DNA of 64,000 bases. Source: Panacagrimonas sp046594215 (GTDB lineage Bacteria; Pseudomonadota; Gammaproteobacteria; Nevskiales; Nevskiaceae). This document shows positions 1-8,348 of the stretch, in pieces. The first letter of the stretch is position 1, and each line of letters opens with the position of its first letter. The stretch spans positions 1 to 64,000 of the forward strand of contig JBKJPX010000009.1 in the NCBI GenBank assembly GCA_046594215.1. Direction: 5' to 3'. The position numbers were made by a program, and so were the translations under genes. The notes beneath the pieces were generated by a model. It searched no databases. It was not told the DNA's origin and saw only the letters and a program-made list of their open reading frames with translations.

Positions 1-26
1 AAAGGGGCCAGGCTCGAATATTTCAC
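1..26. repeat. Left inverted repeat of the RAYT cassette
   Basis: Starts at the first base of the window with AAAGGGGCCAGGCTCGAAT followed by ATTTCAC. The reverse complement of 851-880 gives nearly the same string, with one extra G and a two-base insertion, so the RAYT gene sits between inverted copies. The repeat overlaps the transposase stop codon at 23-25. It may continue left of the window, so the outer edge is not fixed. Confidence 0.7.
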
Positions 27-793
27 AAATCGAAAACATCCCGTCCGTCCGCCGCCTCCTCATCGGCAGCTATTTTCAAACGCGGTCTACCCCGCGGACG
101 GGACTTCCGCCGGATACCGGTCGCTGTTTCAATCATTTGGAGGAAGCGGTCGTTGCCAACCGGCTGGCATTGGTTGATAGCCAGCCGCAGATCGTCGACT
201 GCCTCGCTATCGAGCTCCGGCCTGAACAACGCCCTGTAGCGGGATTCTCTCTCTTCTCTATCCCGGCCCAGCGCCAAGTAGAGATCGTGGGGCGTGAGCC
301 GGGGATCCGTCTGCCCGAGCGCGTTGGCGCGATAGCTGCTCCATCGGTAGTGCGCCGGGTCCACCACCATTCCGGCCCGCACGGGGTTCAACTCGATGTA
401 GCGCTGGCACAGCAGCAGGTAAGACTCCGACTGCACCGCCGATGACTTGTAACGGCTATCCCACAATGTTCCCGTGCGCCGATACGCCCTGTTGATGTAC
501 TGCACATAACGCCGACCCAGGGAGATCAGCAAGCCCGGCACCAGCGCAGCCTCACAAGGCGTGAGCAATAGATGCACGTGGTTGGTCATCAGCACGTAGG
601 CGTGCAAGGTGCAGCCACTTTCAACAAGCGCCTTCTCCAGCCAATAGAGGTAGCTGGCGTAGTCGTCCTCGCCAAAGAAACACGGCTCGCGGTTGTGCCC
701 TCTCTGCACGAGGTGCAGAGAAATTCCATCCAGATGAATTCGCGTCCGTCGCGGCACCACATCAACGTAGCCGAACGACTTGCAACGCAACAT
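23..793 (-). CDS. REP-associated tyrosine transposase (RAYT, Y1 transposase family)
   Basis: A 256-residue single-strand DNA transposase of the IS200/IS605-related Y1 superfamily. The HUH-like metal site is seen as NHVHLLL (His72, His74). The probable nucleophile is Tyr132 in RYIELNPVRAGM, a context typical of RAYTs, and the C-terminal tail is basic. RAYTs are domesticated transposases linked to the spread of REP palindromes; they nick and join REP-containing single-stranded DNA. The ATG at 793 has no visible ribosome site. A GTG at 757 (reading VPRRTRIHL) fits the usual RAYT N-terminus and may be the true start, giving 244 residues. The gene lies between inverted repeats at 1-26 and 851-880, so it looks like a mobile cassette inserted beside the dinB-like gene. 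Confidence 0.88.
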   Translation of the reverse strand: MLRCKSFGYVDVVPRRTRIHLDGISLHLVQRGHNREPCFFGEDDYASYLYWLEKALVESGCTLHAYVLMTNHVHLLLTPCEAALVPGLLISLGRRYVQYINRAYRRTGTLWDSRYKSSAVQSESYLLLCQRYIELNPVRAGMVVDPAHYRWSSYRANALGQTDPRLTPHDLYLALGRDREERESRYRALFRPELDSEAVDDLRLAINQCQPVGNDRFLQMIETATGIRRKSRPRGRPRLKIAADEEAADGRDVFDL

Positions 794-850
794 CGTTCAT
801 TCGCACGTGGCGGCGAACAGCTTCGAGGGGATTCCTGCGTCGGCCTCGCT

Positions 851-880
851 GTGAAATCAATTCGAGCCTGGCCCCCTTTA
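851..880. repeat. Right inverted repeat of the RAYT cassette
   Basis: Reads GTGAAATCAATTCGAGCCTG then GCCCCCTTTA, the near-complement of bases 1-26. It lies 58 bases upstream of the transposase start and ends 18 bases before the stop of the DinB-like gene. Just outside it, GCGCCTAAA is repeated on the minus strand, which may be a boundary or duplication scar. Confidence 0.7.
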
Positions 881-897
881 GGCGCCTTTTAGGCGGT

Positions 898-1443
898 TCA
901 GCCCGCCTCGGCCATGTTTGGGATCAGCATGAGCAGGTCGGTGACGCCCACGTCCTGCCCCGCCTGCGTCAACAGGGTGGTCGTCTGTCCCCGATGGTGC
1001 GTCTGGTGATTGAACAGGTGCAGCACCAGGCTGCCGGTCTCGCGTCGCGCGAGCACGCCCTTCATGTTGCGATACTCCAGCGGGGTCTCGAGATCGGAGT
1101 CCTTCATCGCGCAGACCCAGGCCTGGAATAGCCTATCGAGCCGGCCACGGCGCTCGCGCAGTTCCACGAAGTCGGGGTACAGGACGTGATCGAGCGAGGC
1201 CGGCACCGGCCACTCGCGCAGCGAATCGCGCAGGGAAGGCCAGGCCGGATGCTGGCTGAAGCGGCCCAGCCAGGTCAGGTCCGCCACGACCAAGTGGTTC
1301 AGGGTGCCCAGGATCGATCCGAAGAAGGCCCTGCGGTCGACCGCGAGGGCCGCCGCGTCCAGCCGGCCCGCCGCCTCGTAGACCTTGTCATTCATCCAGC
1401 GGTTGTAATCCGCCAACAGCCTGAAGCCCGCACATCGGTCCAT
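898..1443 (-). CDS. DinB-family metal-binding protein
   Basis: A 181-residue protein of the DinB/YfiT four-helix-bundle superfamily. The family's three-histidine metal site is visible: His50 in LNHLVVAD and a C-terminal FNHQTHHRGQ (around His146-His150). Members are often thiol-dependent transferases or stress proteins; the substrate cannot be told here. The ATG at 1443 is chosen because GGGAGA lies about four bases before it and the family length fits. The open frame extends upstream, but as Arg/Ala/Gly-rich sequence without domain character. It is divergent from ettA and has no obvious operon partner. The name DinB here does not imply DNA polymerase IV. Confidence 0.85.
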   Translation of the reverse strand: MDRCAGFRLLADYNRWMNDKVYEAAGRLDAAALAVDRRAFFGSILGTLNHLVVADLTWLGRFSQHPAWPSLRDSLREWPVPASLDHVLYPDFVELRERRGRLDRLFQAWVCAMKDSDLETPLEYRNMKGVLARRETGSLVLHLFNHQTHHRGQTTTLLTQAGQDVGVTDLLMLIPNMAEAG

Positions 1444-1610
1444 GCGATCTCCCGGGTGGAAATTGCTCGCGGGGGTACAACTTCTCCCCCTGCGGCGTGG
1501 ATAATGCCCGCCCCGCGACGCCGCTGCCCCGCAGCCGGCCGTCGAAGCCCAAGCCGGACCCGCGACCGCGTCCTCACCGACGCTCGGAGCCGCACCCGTA
1601 CCGAGAAGCC

Positions 1611-3272
1611 ATGCAATACGTCTACACGATGCACAAGGTGGGCAAGATCGTCCCACCGAAGAAGGAAATCCTTCGCAATATCTCACTGTCGTTCTTCCCG
1701 GGCGCCAAGATCGGCGTGCTCGGCTACAACGGCGCGGGCAAGTCGACCCTGCTCAAGATCATGGCGGGCATTGACCCCGACTTCATCGGCGAGGCACGTC
1801 CCGCACCCGGCCTGAAGGTCGGCTATCTGCCGCAGGAACCCAAGCTCGATCCCGCGAAGAACGTGCGCGAGAACGTGATGGAGGCGCTGGCCGACGTCAC
1901 CGACGTGCAGGCCGAGCTCGACGCCGTGTACGCGGCCTACGCCGAGGAAGGCGCGGACTTCGACAAGCTCGCGGCCAAGCAGGCCGACCTGGAAGCCAAG
2001 CTGGCCACGGGCGGCGGCGAGAACATCGACCTCGTGCTCGACAAGGCCGGCGAAGCCCTGAACCTGCCGCCCTGGGACGCGAACGTGGAGCGCCTGTCCG
2101 GTGGCGAGCGCCGTCGCGTCGCGCTGTGCCGGCTGCTGCTGAGCAAGCCCGACATGATTCTGCTCGACGAGCCCACCAACCATCTCGACGCCGAGTCGGT
2201 GGCCTGGCTGGAAAAATTCCTGAAGGATTTTCCGGGCACGATCATCGCGGTCACGCATGACCGCTACTTCCTCGACAACGTCGCCGGCTGGATCCTCGAA
2301 CTCGATCGCGGGCACGGCATTCCCTGGCAGGGTAACTATTCGTCATGGCTCGAGCAGAAGGGCAATCGCCTGGAGACCGAGCAGAAGCAGGAAGACGCGC
2401 ACTCCAAGGCGATGAAAGAGGAGCTGGAGTGGGTGCGCAAGAACGCCAAGGGCCGGCAGAGCAAGTCCAAGGCGCGCCTCAAGGCCTACGAGGAAATGGC
2501 CAGCCAGGAATTCCAGAAGCGCTCGGAGACCAACGAGCTGTACATCCCCGCCGGCCCGCGCCTCGGTGACCTGGTGATCGAGGTCGACAAGGTCGGCAAG
2601 AAGTACGGCGATCGCTGGCTGTACAAGGGTCTGACCTTCGCGGTTCCGAAGGGCGCCATCGTGGGCATCGTCGGCGCCAACGGCCGCGGCAAGACCACCT
2701 TGTTCCGCATGCTGCTGGATCAGGAAAAGCCGGACGAGGGCACGATCCGCATCGGCGAGACCGTGAAGCTCGGCTACGTCGACCAGAGCCGCGACGCGCT
2801 CAACGGCGACCTCACCGTGTTCCAGGAGATTTCCGGCGGCAGCGACATCGTGCGGATCGGCAATTTCGAAATGCCCGCGCGCGCGTACATCGGCCGGTTC
2901 AACTTCAAGGGCGAGAGCCAGCAGAAGCGCGTGAAGGATCTGTCGGGCGGCGAACGCAATCGCCTGCATCTCGCCAAGATGCTGCTGTCCGGCGGCAACG
3001 TGCTGCTGTTCGACGAACCGACCAACGACCTCGACGTGGAAACCCTGCGCGCGCTCGAAGAGGCGCTGCTGGACTTCTCCGGCTGCGCGCTCGTGATCTC
3101 GCACGATCGCTGGTTCCTGGATCGCGTGGCGACGCACATCCTCGCCTTCGAGGACTCGGGCGAGATCGTGTATCTGGAAGGCAACTACCGCGAGTACGAG
3201 GACGACTTTCGTCGTCGCACGGGCAGCGAGCCGGGCGTGAACCGCAAGGCGCGGCACAAGAAGCTGGCCTGA
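1611..3272 (+). CDS. ettA: Energy-dependent translational throttle protein EttA (ABC-F ATPase)
   Basis: A 553-residue soluble ABC-F protein, close to the roughly 555 of E. coli EttA. It binds the ribosomal E site and gates entry into elongation according to ATP/ADP. Two ABC domains are visible: Walker A GYNGAGKST (residues 38-46), signature LSGGERRR, Walker B LLDEPTNHLD; then a second domain with GANGRGKTT, LSGGERNR and the EttA-type DEPTNDLD. A charged linker of about 80 residues between them (ELEWVRKNAKGRQ onward) is the P-site tRNA interaction motif. The ATG at 1611 gives the canonical MQYVYTMHKVGK start; the frame is open upstream but not family-like. The Arg in the second Walker A (GRGK rather than GAGK) is slightly unusual. 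Inverted repeats follow the stop. Confidence 0.95.
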   Translation: MQYVYTMHKVGKIVPPKKEILRNISLSFFPGAKIGVLGYNGAGKSTLLKIMAGIDPDFIGEARPAPGLKVGYLPQEPKLDPAKNVRENVMEALADVTDVQAELDAVYAAYAEEGADFDKLAAKQADLEAKLATGGGENIDLVLDKAGEALNLPPWDANVERLSGGERRRVALCRLLLSKPDMILLDEPTNHLDAESVAWLEKFLKDFPGTIIAVTHDRYFLDNVAGWILELDRGHGIPWQGNYSSWLEQKGNRLETEQKQEDAHSKAMKEELEWVRKNAKGRQSKSKARLKAYEEMASQEFQKRSETNELYIPAGPRLGDLVIEVDKVGKKYGDRWLYKGLTFAVPKGAIVGIVGANGRGKTTLFRMLLDQEKPDEGTIRIGETVKLGYVDQSRDALNGDLTVFQEISGGSDIVRIGNFEMPARAYIGRFNFKGESQQKRVKDLSGGERNRLHLAKMLLSGGNVLLFDEPTNDLDVETLRALEEALLDFSGCALVISHDRWFLDRVATHILAFEDSGEIVYLEGNYREYEDDFRRRTGSEPGVNRKARHKKLA

Positions 3273-3298
3273 GCCGGCTTCCACTTCGCGGGTAGCTA

Positions 3299-3330
3299 CC
3301 CCCTCTCCCCGCGACAGCTGGGAGAGGGGG
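3299..3330. repeat. Intergenic palindrome, CCCTCTCCC family, copy 1
   Basis: An 11-bp perfect stem, CCCCCTCTCCC at 3299-3309 and GGGAGAGGGGG at 3320-3330, around a ten-base loop. The same core occurs at 24539-24564 and 36083-36107, always between genes, so this is a dispersed REP-like repeat as well as a possible part of the ettA 3' end. Confidence 0.75.
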
Positions 3331-3343
3331 AACCCGCGCAAGT

Positions 3344-3368
3344 AGCCCCGGACCGAGTCCGGGGGCTT
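3344..3368 (+). terminator. Likely terminator between ettA and the convergent flavoprotein gene
   Basis: The stem AGCCCCGGAC (3344-3353) pairs with GTCCGGGGGCT (3357-3367), with one bulged G and a three-base loop. Only two Ts follow on the plus strand, so it is a weak intrinsic terminator by sequence. The two genes converge here, so it could serve both directions. Confidence 0.5.
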
Positions 3369-3371
3369 CCG

Positions 3372-4403
3372 CTATCCGAACCCCGTCGCGCCGAGCTTCG
3401 CGTACATCGGCGCCAGCGCCGCCACGTCGGTCTCGAACCAGCCTTCGATCCAGCTCCGGTACGCGATCGCACCCTGCGCCGCCTCCCCGCCGCGCAGAAG
3501 CATCGCCACTGCGGTGCGACCCGCCATCGTTCCCGACAGCAGCGCCTTGATCACGCCCTTCGAAGAAGTCGGATCGAGATTCGCTGCGGCATCACCGGCG
3601 AGCAGCCATCCCGGTCCTGCCGACTCCGAGACGCGCCACGTCGCGTCGGCGCCACGCGTCGCGCCCTGTGGTTGCATGCCCGTGAATTCCGCTGGCAGTT
3701 CATCGCGCGAAGCACGGCCTTCCAGGAAATCCAATCGCGCCCACTGGTAGAGGCCATCGCCGACGCGCGCGGTCCAGGTCCAGCCCTCGGCGTCTCCGAT
3801 CAATGACGGCGCCTCGTTGCGCGCCGCGCAATCGCCGCGCACGTAGCCGTATCGCACGACCTGCCGGGGCGAACGCTCGCGTTGCGGAAGGTGCAGCTTG
3901 CGCGCCAGCCAGCGCGCCGGACCGCTCGCATCGATGAGCAGGCGCGAGCGGCATTCCTTGCCGTCTTCGAGGCGCGCGCCGATGACGCGACCCTCCTCGA
4001 CGATCACTTCGCTCGCGCCCGCGCCGCACCGCAGCTCGGCTCCTGCAGCGCCCGCCCGATCCTGCAGCGCCGTGTCGAGCGTGGCGCGACTCACCTGGTA
4101 GCCGAGCCAGGGTCCGCTTCCGTCTTCGCCGAAGGCTTCGAATCGGGGCGGCCCGCCCCAACCGACCCAGACGCCGGCAAAGCGCGCACGCGTCGCACGC
4201 TGCAGGCCCTCGACGACACCCAGTTCACCGAGCAGCGGCTCGACACCGGGATGCAGCCCCTCGCCCGGCCTGTCCTTCAGCCGGGTATCGCGTTCGACCA
4301 GACAGGTCCGAAGTCCGGCCTGCGCACAGGCGATGGCGGCGGCCGCGCCCGCGGGCCCGCCGCCGACGATCAGGACCTCGGCATCGAAACGTCGCGTTTC
4401 CAC
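3372..4403 (-). CDS. FAD-dependent oxidoreductase, LodB/tryptophan-halogenase-like
   Basis: A 343-residue flavoprotein. The N-terminal Rossmann motif is VLIVGGGPAGAAAAIACAQ with an acidic residue ending the second strand (LVERD). RPGEGLHPGVEPLLGELG is in the place of the GE motif, and the second FAD motif is GDAAANLDPTSSKGV. The group includes geranylgeranyl-reductase, halogenase-like and LodB/GoxB proteins; LodB-type flavoproteins are needed to build the Cys-Trp quinone of their partner oxidase. Initiation is GTG at 4403, inside the upstream gene, with a 34-base overlap, so the two are almost certainly co-translated. A LodB-type role is inferred from this pairing. A generic FAD monooxygenase or reductase is the alternative. 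Confidence 0.7.
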   Translation of the reverse strand: METRRFDAEVLIVGGGPAGAAAAIACAQAGLRTCLVERDTRLKDRPGEGLHPGVEPLLGELGVVEGLQRATRARFAGVWVGWGGPPRFEAFGEDGSGPWLGYQVSRATLDTALQDRAGAAGAELRCGAGASEVIVEEGRVIGARLEDGKECRSRLLIDASGPARWLARKLHLPQRERSPRQVVRYGYVRGDCAARNEAPSLIGDAEGWTWTARVGDGLYQWARLDFLEGRASRDELPAEFTGMQPQGATRGADATWRVSESAGPGWLLAGDAAANLDPTSSKGVIKALLSGTMAGRTAVAMLLRGGEAAQGAIAYRSWIEGWFETDVAALAPMYAKLGATGFG

Positions 4404-6886
4404 GTCTGCGTGCCCCGGCGGATCAGCACCTGCGAGGCATCGACGTAGGCGACGGCTTCTTCCCTCATCGTGACGTGCACGCGCTTCAGATCGGTGGGAT
4501 GTCGCGTCTGCGCCAGTGGACGGTAGAGATGGAAGCGATAGCGCGGACCCGCCGGGACCAGCGTCGCGCGTGCGCCCTTTTGCGCCTCGGCGAGCCCCGG
4601 GTCGTCGTCGCGCGCCGCGCGGAACGACAGCACCGCCCAGCCGGCCTTGGCCTTGATCATCTCGGTGATGGCGCGGCGGCCCTTCGGATAGCGCTTCCTG
4701 TACTCGGGATCGTGGATGCCCAGCGCCCAGTACACCGAGGCCATCGCCATCACGCGCGACTTGGTTTCCGCAAGGTCGATCTTCGCGAGCTGCGCGATCG
4801 TCATCGTTCCCTGCAGGGTGATGTAGTCGACGCGGTCGATGTCGGCGTATTCAACGGCACGCGTGCCGCCCATGTCGACGATCTTCGGTCCCCGCACGCC
4901 GTCCCAGGGCTGGAACGTGCCGTCGGCCAGCGGCTCGATGCCGGTCTCGGCATCCGTGAGCGGCACGATCGTCGGCCAGGGGTAGTCGTAGCCGCTCGCG
5001 CGCTTCAGCGGCGTAAAGCTGCGGCTGGAGTCGGGCGCGATGGCGGGCCAGTACGAGCCAAGCGCCGCGCACAGCTTCACGTCCTCGACGAAGGGCGTGC
5101 CCAGGCCATGATTGGCGAGATAAGCCTGCAGGCCCTCTTCCGGGTTGTTGTACATCAGGCCCTGGCTCGCATCCCAGCCCGGGTCGAACAGGCCGGGCGA
5201 GTGATCCGGCAGGCCGGAGTAGCGCGAGGTTGTGGAAGCATCGAACGACCCGGCCCTGGCTCCCGGCACTGGCGGTTGCGCCTGGCCCACGACCGCGCTG
5301 GCACCGACGTCATAGATCGAAAAGCCGATCGGCAGGTCGATGTTGGGCGCCATGCGTCGCGACGACAGCGCCAGCGGGGGAATCGCCCACAGCCCGTCGC
5401 GCAGCGCGGCGGGAACCTGGTTGCGCCACCAGCTCGTGAGGTCGTGCTGGCTCACGAGCGGGAAGAAGTCGGGCGGCGATATCGGCGCGTACGCCGCCAT
5501 GTGCGGCAGCGCCTCGGGCAGGCCCTTCACACGGGCCTCCACCCAGCCGTCGCCGGCGAAGTCGATGAAGTGCTGCGCCTTGTAACCGCCCTCGCGGATC
5601 AGGCGCGGCATGTCGGGATCGTTGTTGAGATCCTCGAGCGTGCCGTCCTCGCGCAGTCGGTGGCGCAGGCTCACGTATTCCGGCGCGTTGCGGTCGTAGT
5701 CCTGCACCGCGCCTTCCAGATACAGGCTTTCGCCGCGAACGTAGGACTCCGCGGAGTCCGCCTCGCCGCCCAGGATCTGGGCGCTGGAGAAGTACACGAC
5801 GCCCGGCGTGGACACCCACTCGCTCGCCACCTTGAAGCCCAGCCACTCGTCGCGATAGCGCGCGCGGTTCACGAAGGCCGCAGCACGCGGCTCGACAACG
5901 CCGGGGCCGTATTCCTTCGGGTTGGCGAATGCGGCGATCTGCTCGTCGCGGATCACGAACGGGAACTGCTCGAGGTCGTCGCCGGCCCACTCGGTCGGAT
6001 AGCCGTTGACCTGCAGGTAGCGGTGGAAGCGGTGCAGCTTGTCGTTGCGGAAGGCGCAGCCCATCTCGACCGTGAGCTTCTCGCCGGCCACGCACTCCGA
6101 GCCGCTGAAAAGCTTGTGCAGCGGCAGCCAGAACTCGGTTTCGGCATCGCTTTTCACGCGATCGAGCACGGCCAGGCGCGGGTCGCTGCCCGAGACCTTG
6201 ATCGCGATGAAGGGCGCGAAGCGCTGCGGAATCGCCGGGAAGTCGTAGGGCTTCGTAGGATCGGTCGCCGCGAAATTGCGCGCGCGGCCGTCGTAGTGCG
6301 GTGCGATCGTGCCCATGCGCGAGATGCCGGTGCGCGAGAACACGAGGTCGGCGTGGCGGCCGTCGATGGTGTCGCGCGCGGGGCGGTACTGCTGCGCGAA
6401 CATCACGACGCCCAGCGGATGATCTCCAGCGGCCGCCTGCAGATCGGCGAAGGCCGGCGGACGCACGCCGTAGACGTAGTTCTCCAGCGCATCGATCTCC
6501 GCCAGCGTCGGATATTCGGTGAGGTGCGCGTCGACCACATCGGACGAAGCAAACGCGTGGTAGAGCAGGCTGCGCGCCGGGCTGCCCGGCTCCACGCCGC
6601 ACTGTCCCGCCGCGGCGAAATCCGCGAAGCCTGCGACGCTGCGATCCACCGCCACGCGCTTGGCAAGTTCTGCGCGAAGGTCCTTCGCCGCGATGTCGAG
6701 CGCACCGCCACTCACATGCATCAGCAGTTCACGCCAGCCGGCGGACGCCAGCCTCTTGCACGCCGCCTGCACCGGATCGATGAGCGGGGCCGGCGACCCG
6801 AAGGCCGCGAACGCGCGCACGCCGAAGGCCATCGATGCCCCGCCCGTCCACAAGGCCTGCGTCAGAAATTCACGCCGAGTTCCCAT
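4370..6886 (-). CDS. Tat-exported LodA/GoxA-like putative quinone-cofactor oxidase
   Basis: An 838-residue protein with a twin-arginine signal (TRREFLTQ plus a short hydrophobic stretch ending near AFA), so probably exported folded. I do not recognise the N-terminal half. The C-terminal third has a Cys-rich-helix motif, VKLCAALGSYWPAIAPDSS, and 55 residues after that Cys a conserved-looking PWDGVRGPK. In LodA-type amino-acid oxidases a Cys and a Trp about 65 residues apart form cysteine tryptophylquinone; the spacing and the overlapping flavoprotein gene suggest the same chemistry. This is inference. The protein is longer than LodA, and its N-terminus lacks the usual LodA opening. The ATG at 6886 follows GGGGAGCAGGGG, a strong ribosome site. 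Alternative: an uncharacterised Tat-exported enzyme. Confidence 0.5.
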   Translation of the reverse strand: MGTRREFLTQALWTGGASMAFGVRAFAAFGSPAPLIDPVQAACKRLASAGWRELLMHVSGGALDIAAKDLRAELAKRVAVDRSVAGFADFAAAGQCGVEPGSPARSLLYHAFASSDVVDAHLTEYPTLAEIDALENYVYGVRPPAFADLQAAAGDHPLGVVMFAQQYRPARDTIDGRHADLVFSRTGISRMGTIAPHYDGRARNFAATDPTKPYDFPAIPQRFAPFIAIKVSGSDPRLAVLDRVKSDAETEFWLPLHKLFSGSECVAGEKLTVEMGCAFRNDKLHRFHRYLQVNGYPTEWAGDDLEQFPFVIRDEQIAAFANPKEYGPGVVEPRAAAFVNRARYRDEWLGFKVASEWVSTPGVVYFSSAQILGGEADSAESYVRGESLYLEGAVQDYDRNAPEYVSLRHRLREDGTLEDLNNDPDMPRLIREGGYKAQHFIDFAGDGWVEARVKGLPEALPHMAAYAPISPPDFFPLVSQHDLTSWWRNQVPAALRDGLWAIPPLALSSRRMAPNIDLPIGFSIYDVGASAVVGQAQPPVPGARAGSFDASTTSRYSGLPDHSPGLFDPGWDASQGLMYNNPEEGLQAYLANHGLGTPFVEDVKLCAALGSYWPAIAPDSSRSFTPLKRASGYDYPWPTIVPLTDAETGIEPLADGTFQPWDGVRGPKIVDMGGTRAVEYADIDRVDYITLQGTMTIAQLAKIDLAETKSRVMAMASVYWALGIHDPEYRKRYPKGRRAITEMIKAKAGWAVLSFRAARDDDPGLAEAQKGARATLVPAGPRYRFHLYRPLAQTRHPTDLKRVHVTMREEAVAYVDASQVLIRRGTQTWKRDVSMPRS

Positions 6887-6964
6887 CCCCTGCTCCCCTT
6901 GGTTTGTTGTTGTCCGTCTCGTCCTTTGATCTAGGCGTCCCCGGACGCCGTCCCGCTCATGCCT

Positions 6965-7471
6965 TCATTCGCCCGCGCCGGACGCCTCGGGCGGCGTCGG
7001 CGATTCGCGGTAGAAGGTGGCGACCCATTTCCCGTCGCGTCGCGACCAGCCCGCGGTGACATCCGCCTGGTACACGTGCTTCGTGCCGTGGTCGCGCGAA
7101 CGCGCGCGGTAGGTCACCACCGCAGAATCTTCCGACAGCAGGAACACGTTGAAGCGATCCAGTTCGTGCCATTCGACGTCGGCCTTGGGCACGAAGGCGA
7201 GATGGCCTTCGCGGTCCAGCACGGTGCCGTCGCCCTGGACATCCGCGTAGTCGGCCGCCAGCAGCCCCCGGCTGCCGTCGAGGTCGCGGGCGACGTACTT
7301 CTTCCACGAGTCGCGTTCGTTCCCGATGAGCTGCGGTGCGACGTCGGCCAGCTTGGTGGCGCTTGGGGCGGCGGTCTTGCCGCAGGCTGTCGTGCCGGCA
7401 AGCGCGGCGCCCAGGAACAGCAGGATCACGGCGAGCGATCCGGGCCCGCGGAACCGATGTCGGTTGGACAT
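6965..7471 (-). CDS. SnoaL/DUF4440-like lipoprotein
   Basis: A 168-residue secreted protein. Residues 1-30 form a signal with a hydrophobic core (LAVILLFLGAALAG) followed by a Cys in TTACGK, a lipoprotein-like but non-consensus lipobox. The rest resembles the NTF2-like DUF4440 fold: an N-terminal helix around WKKYVARDLDG, then a beta-rich part with VVTYRARSRDHG and a final YQADVTAGWSRRDGKWVATF. Such domains bind or isomerise small ligands; no substrate can be named. Start ATG 7471 is preceded by GGGGAG five bases away; an upstream in-frame codon lacks this. It lies 78 bases before the LodA-like gene on the same strand, so co-transcription is possible. Confidence 0.6.
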   Translation of the reverse strand: MSNRHRFRGPGSLAVILLFLGAALAGTTACGKTAAPSATKLADVAPQLIGNERDSWKKYVARDLDGSRGLLAADYADVQGDGTVLDREGHLAFVPKADVEWHELDRFNVFLLSEDSAVVTYRARSRDHGTKHVYQADVTAGWSRRDGKWVATFYRESPTPPEASGAGE

Positions 7472-7627
7472 GAAGCTCCCCACCCTGCTGGTCGTCACCG
7501 CGAGAGCGGCGGTCGGAGGAATCTATCCGAATTCGGCGACCGCGTCGGCGCGGCACGTCGACGATCGCGCGAACTGCATCTCAGAAAAAAATCCCGATCG
7601 GCGCCAGGGCCGACGAACGCCCGCGGC

Positions 7628-8329
7628 TCAGCGGGCGAACGTACCGATTTCCGAGCGGGCGATGTCACGCGCCTGCATGTTGCGGCGCAGGGCGGGCGCA
7701 TTCGAGCGCGCCTGCAGGCTCACGACGCCGTTGTGCGAGTAGGTGTAATCGCCTTCCGCTTCCGTGCCCTGCATGTACAGGAAGGGCAGCACGCCGGCCA
7801 CGAGCGGGATCATGAACGCGCTCGACACCACGCGGCGTTCCCCCTGGCCGACGACCTGGCGCGCCGAGCGCATCAGCAGATACTGCTCGCCGGCGTTGTC
7901 CTTGCTGAAGAACATCGTGGACTGCAGGTGGTCGCCGCGCAGGCTGAAACGATCGAACGTCACGACGCGCAGCACGTTGCCGGCCGAGTCGAGCGTTATG
8001 ACTTCCGGTGCGAACAGGCTGCCCCCGTTGATCTGGCTGTCGATCTGCAAGGTGTAGTCCTGGCGGTAACGCGGCAGGCGGAACACGGTGTAGGTGGCCG
8101 CGCTTCCGTCGGACTCCGCCAGGCAAGGGCTGCCGGCCTCGAAGCGATGCTCGACCGGGCGCACCGCGTCGACCTGGATGTTCTGCGCGTTCGCCGTGTT
8201 CCACCGCGTGTCGCAGCTCTTGGCCTGGAGGCGCGTCACCGCCGCCGGGCCTCTGCCCGCGCAGCCGGTGACCAGCAGGGTCACGAGCGCGAGGAGGGAA
8301 AGGACCAGGATGCGGGAGTCGAAGCTCAT
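7628..8329 (-). CDS. MalM-family lipoprotein
   Basis: A 233-residue protein with a lipoprotein signal (LVLSLLALVTLLVTGC). The mature part resembles MalM, the periplasmic protein of unknown function from the E. coli maltose operon. The central block YTVFRLPRYRQDYTLQIDSQ followed by SLFAPEVITLDS matches the MalM pattern of a beta-sandwich core. ATG 8329 starts at the signal peptide and lies 19 bases after the stop of the upstream lipoprotein gene, so the two form a unit. No maltose or maltoporin gene lies nearby, so a sugar role is not supported by context. The remote family call is from memory of the motif. Confidence 0.65.
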   Translation of the reverse strand: MSFDSRILVLSLLALVTLLVTGCAGRGPAAVTRLQAKSCDTRWNTANAQNIQVDAVRPVEHRFEAGSPCLAESDGSAATYTVFRLPRYRQDYTLQIDSQINGGSLFAPEVITLDSAGNVLRVVTFDRFSLRGDHLQSTMFFSKDNAGEQYLLMRSARQVVGQGERRVVSSAFMIPLVAGVLPFLYMQGTEAEGDYTYSHNGVVSLQARSNAPALRRNMQARDIARSEIGTFAR

Positions 8330-8348
8330 GTCGGCCGTGCTCGTTTGT

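Noticed and set aside
6933..6950. Palindrome GGCGTCCCCGGACGCC between the SnoaL-like lipoprotein and the LodA-like gene
   Set aside because: No T-run follows in either direction and the loop is too small for a good terminator; possibly chance in GC-rich DNA.
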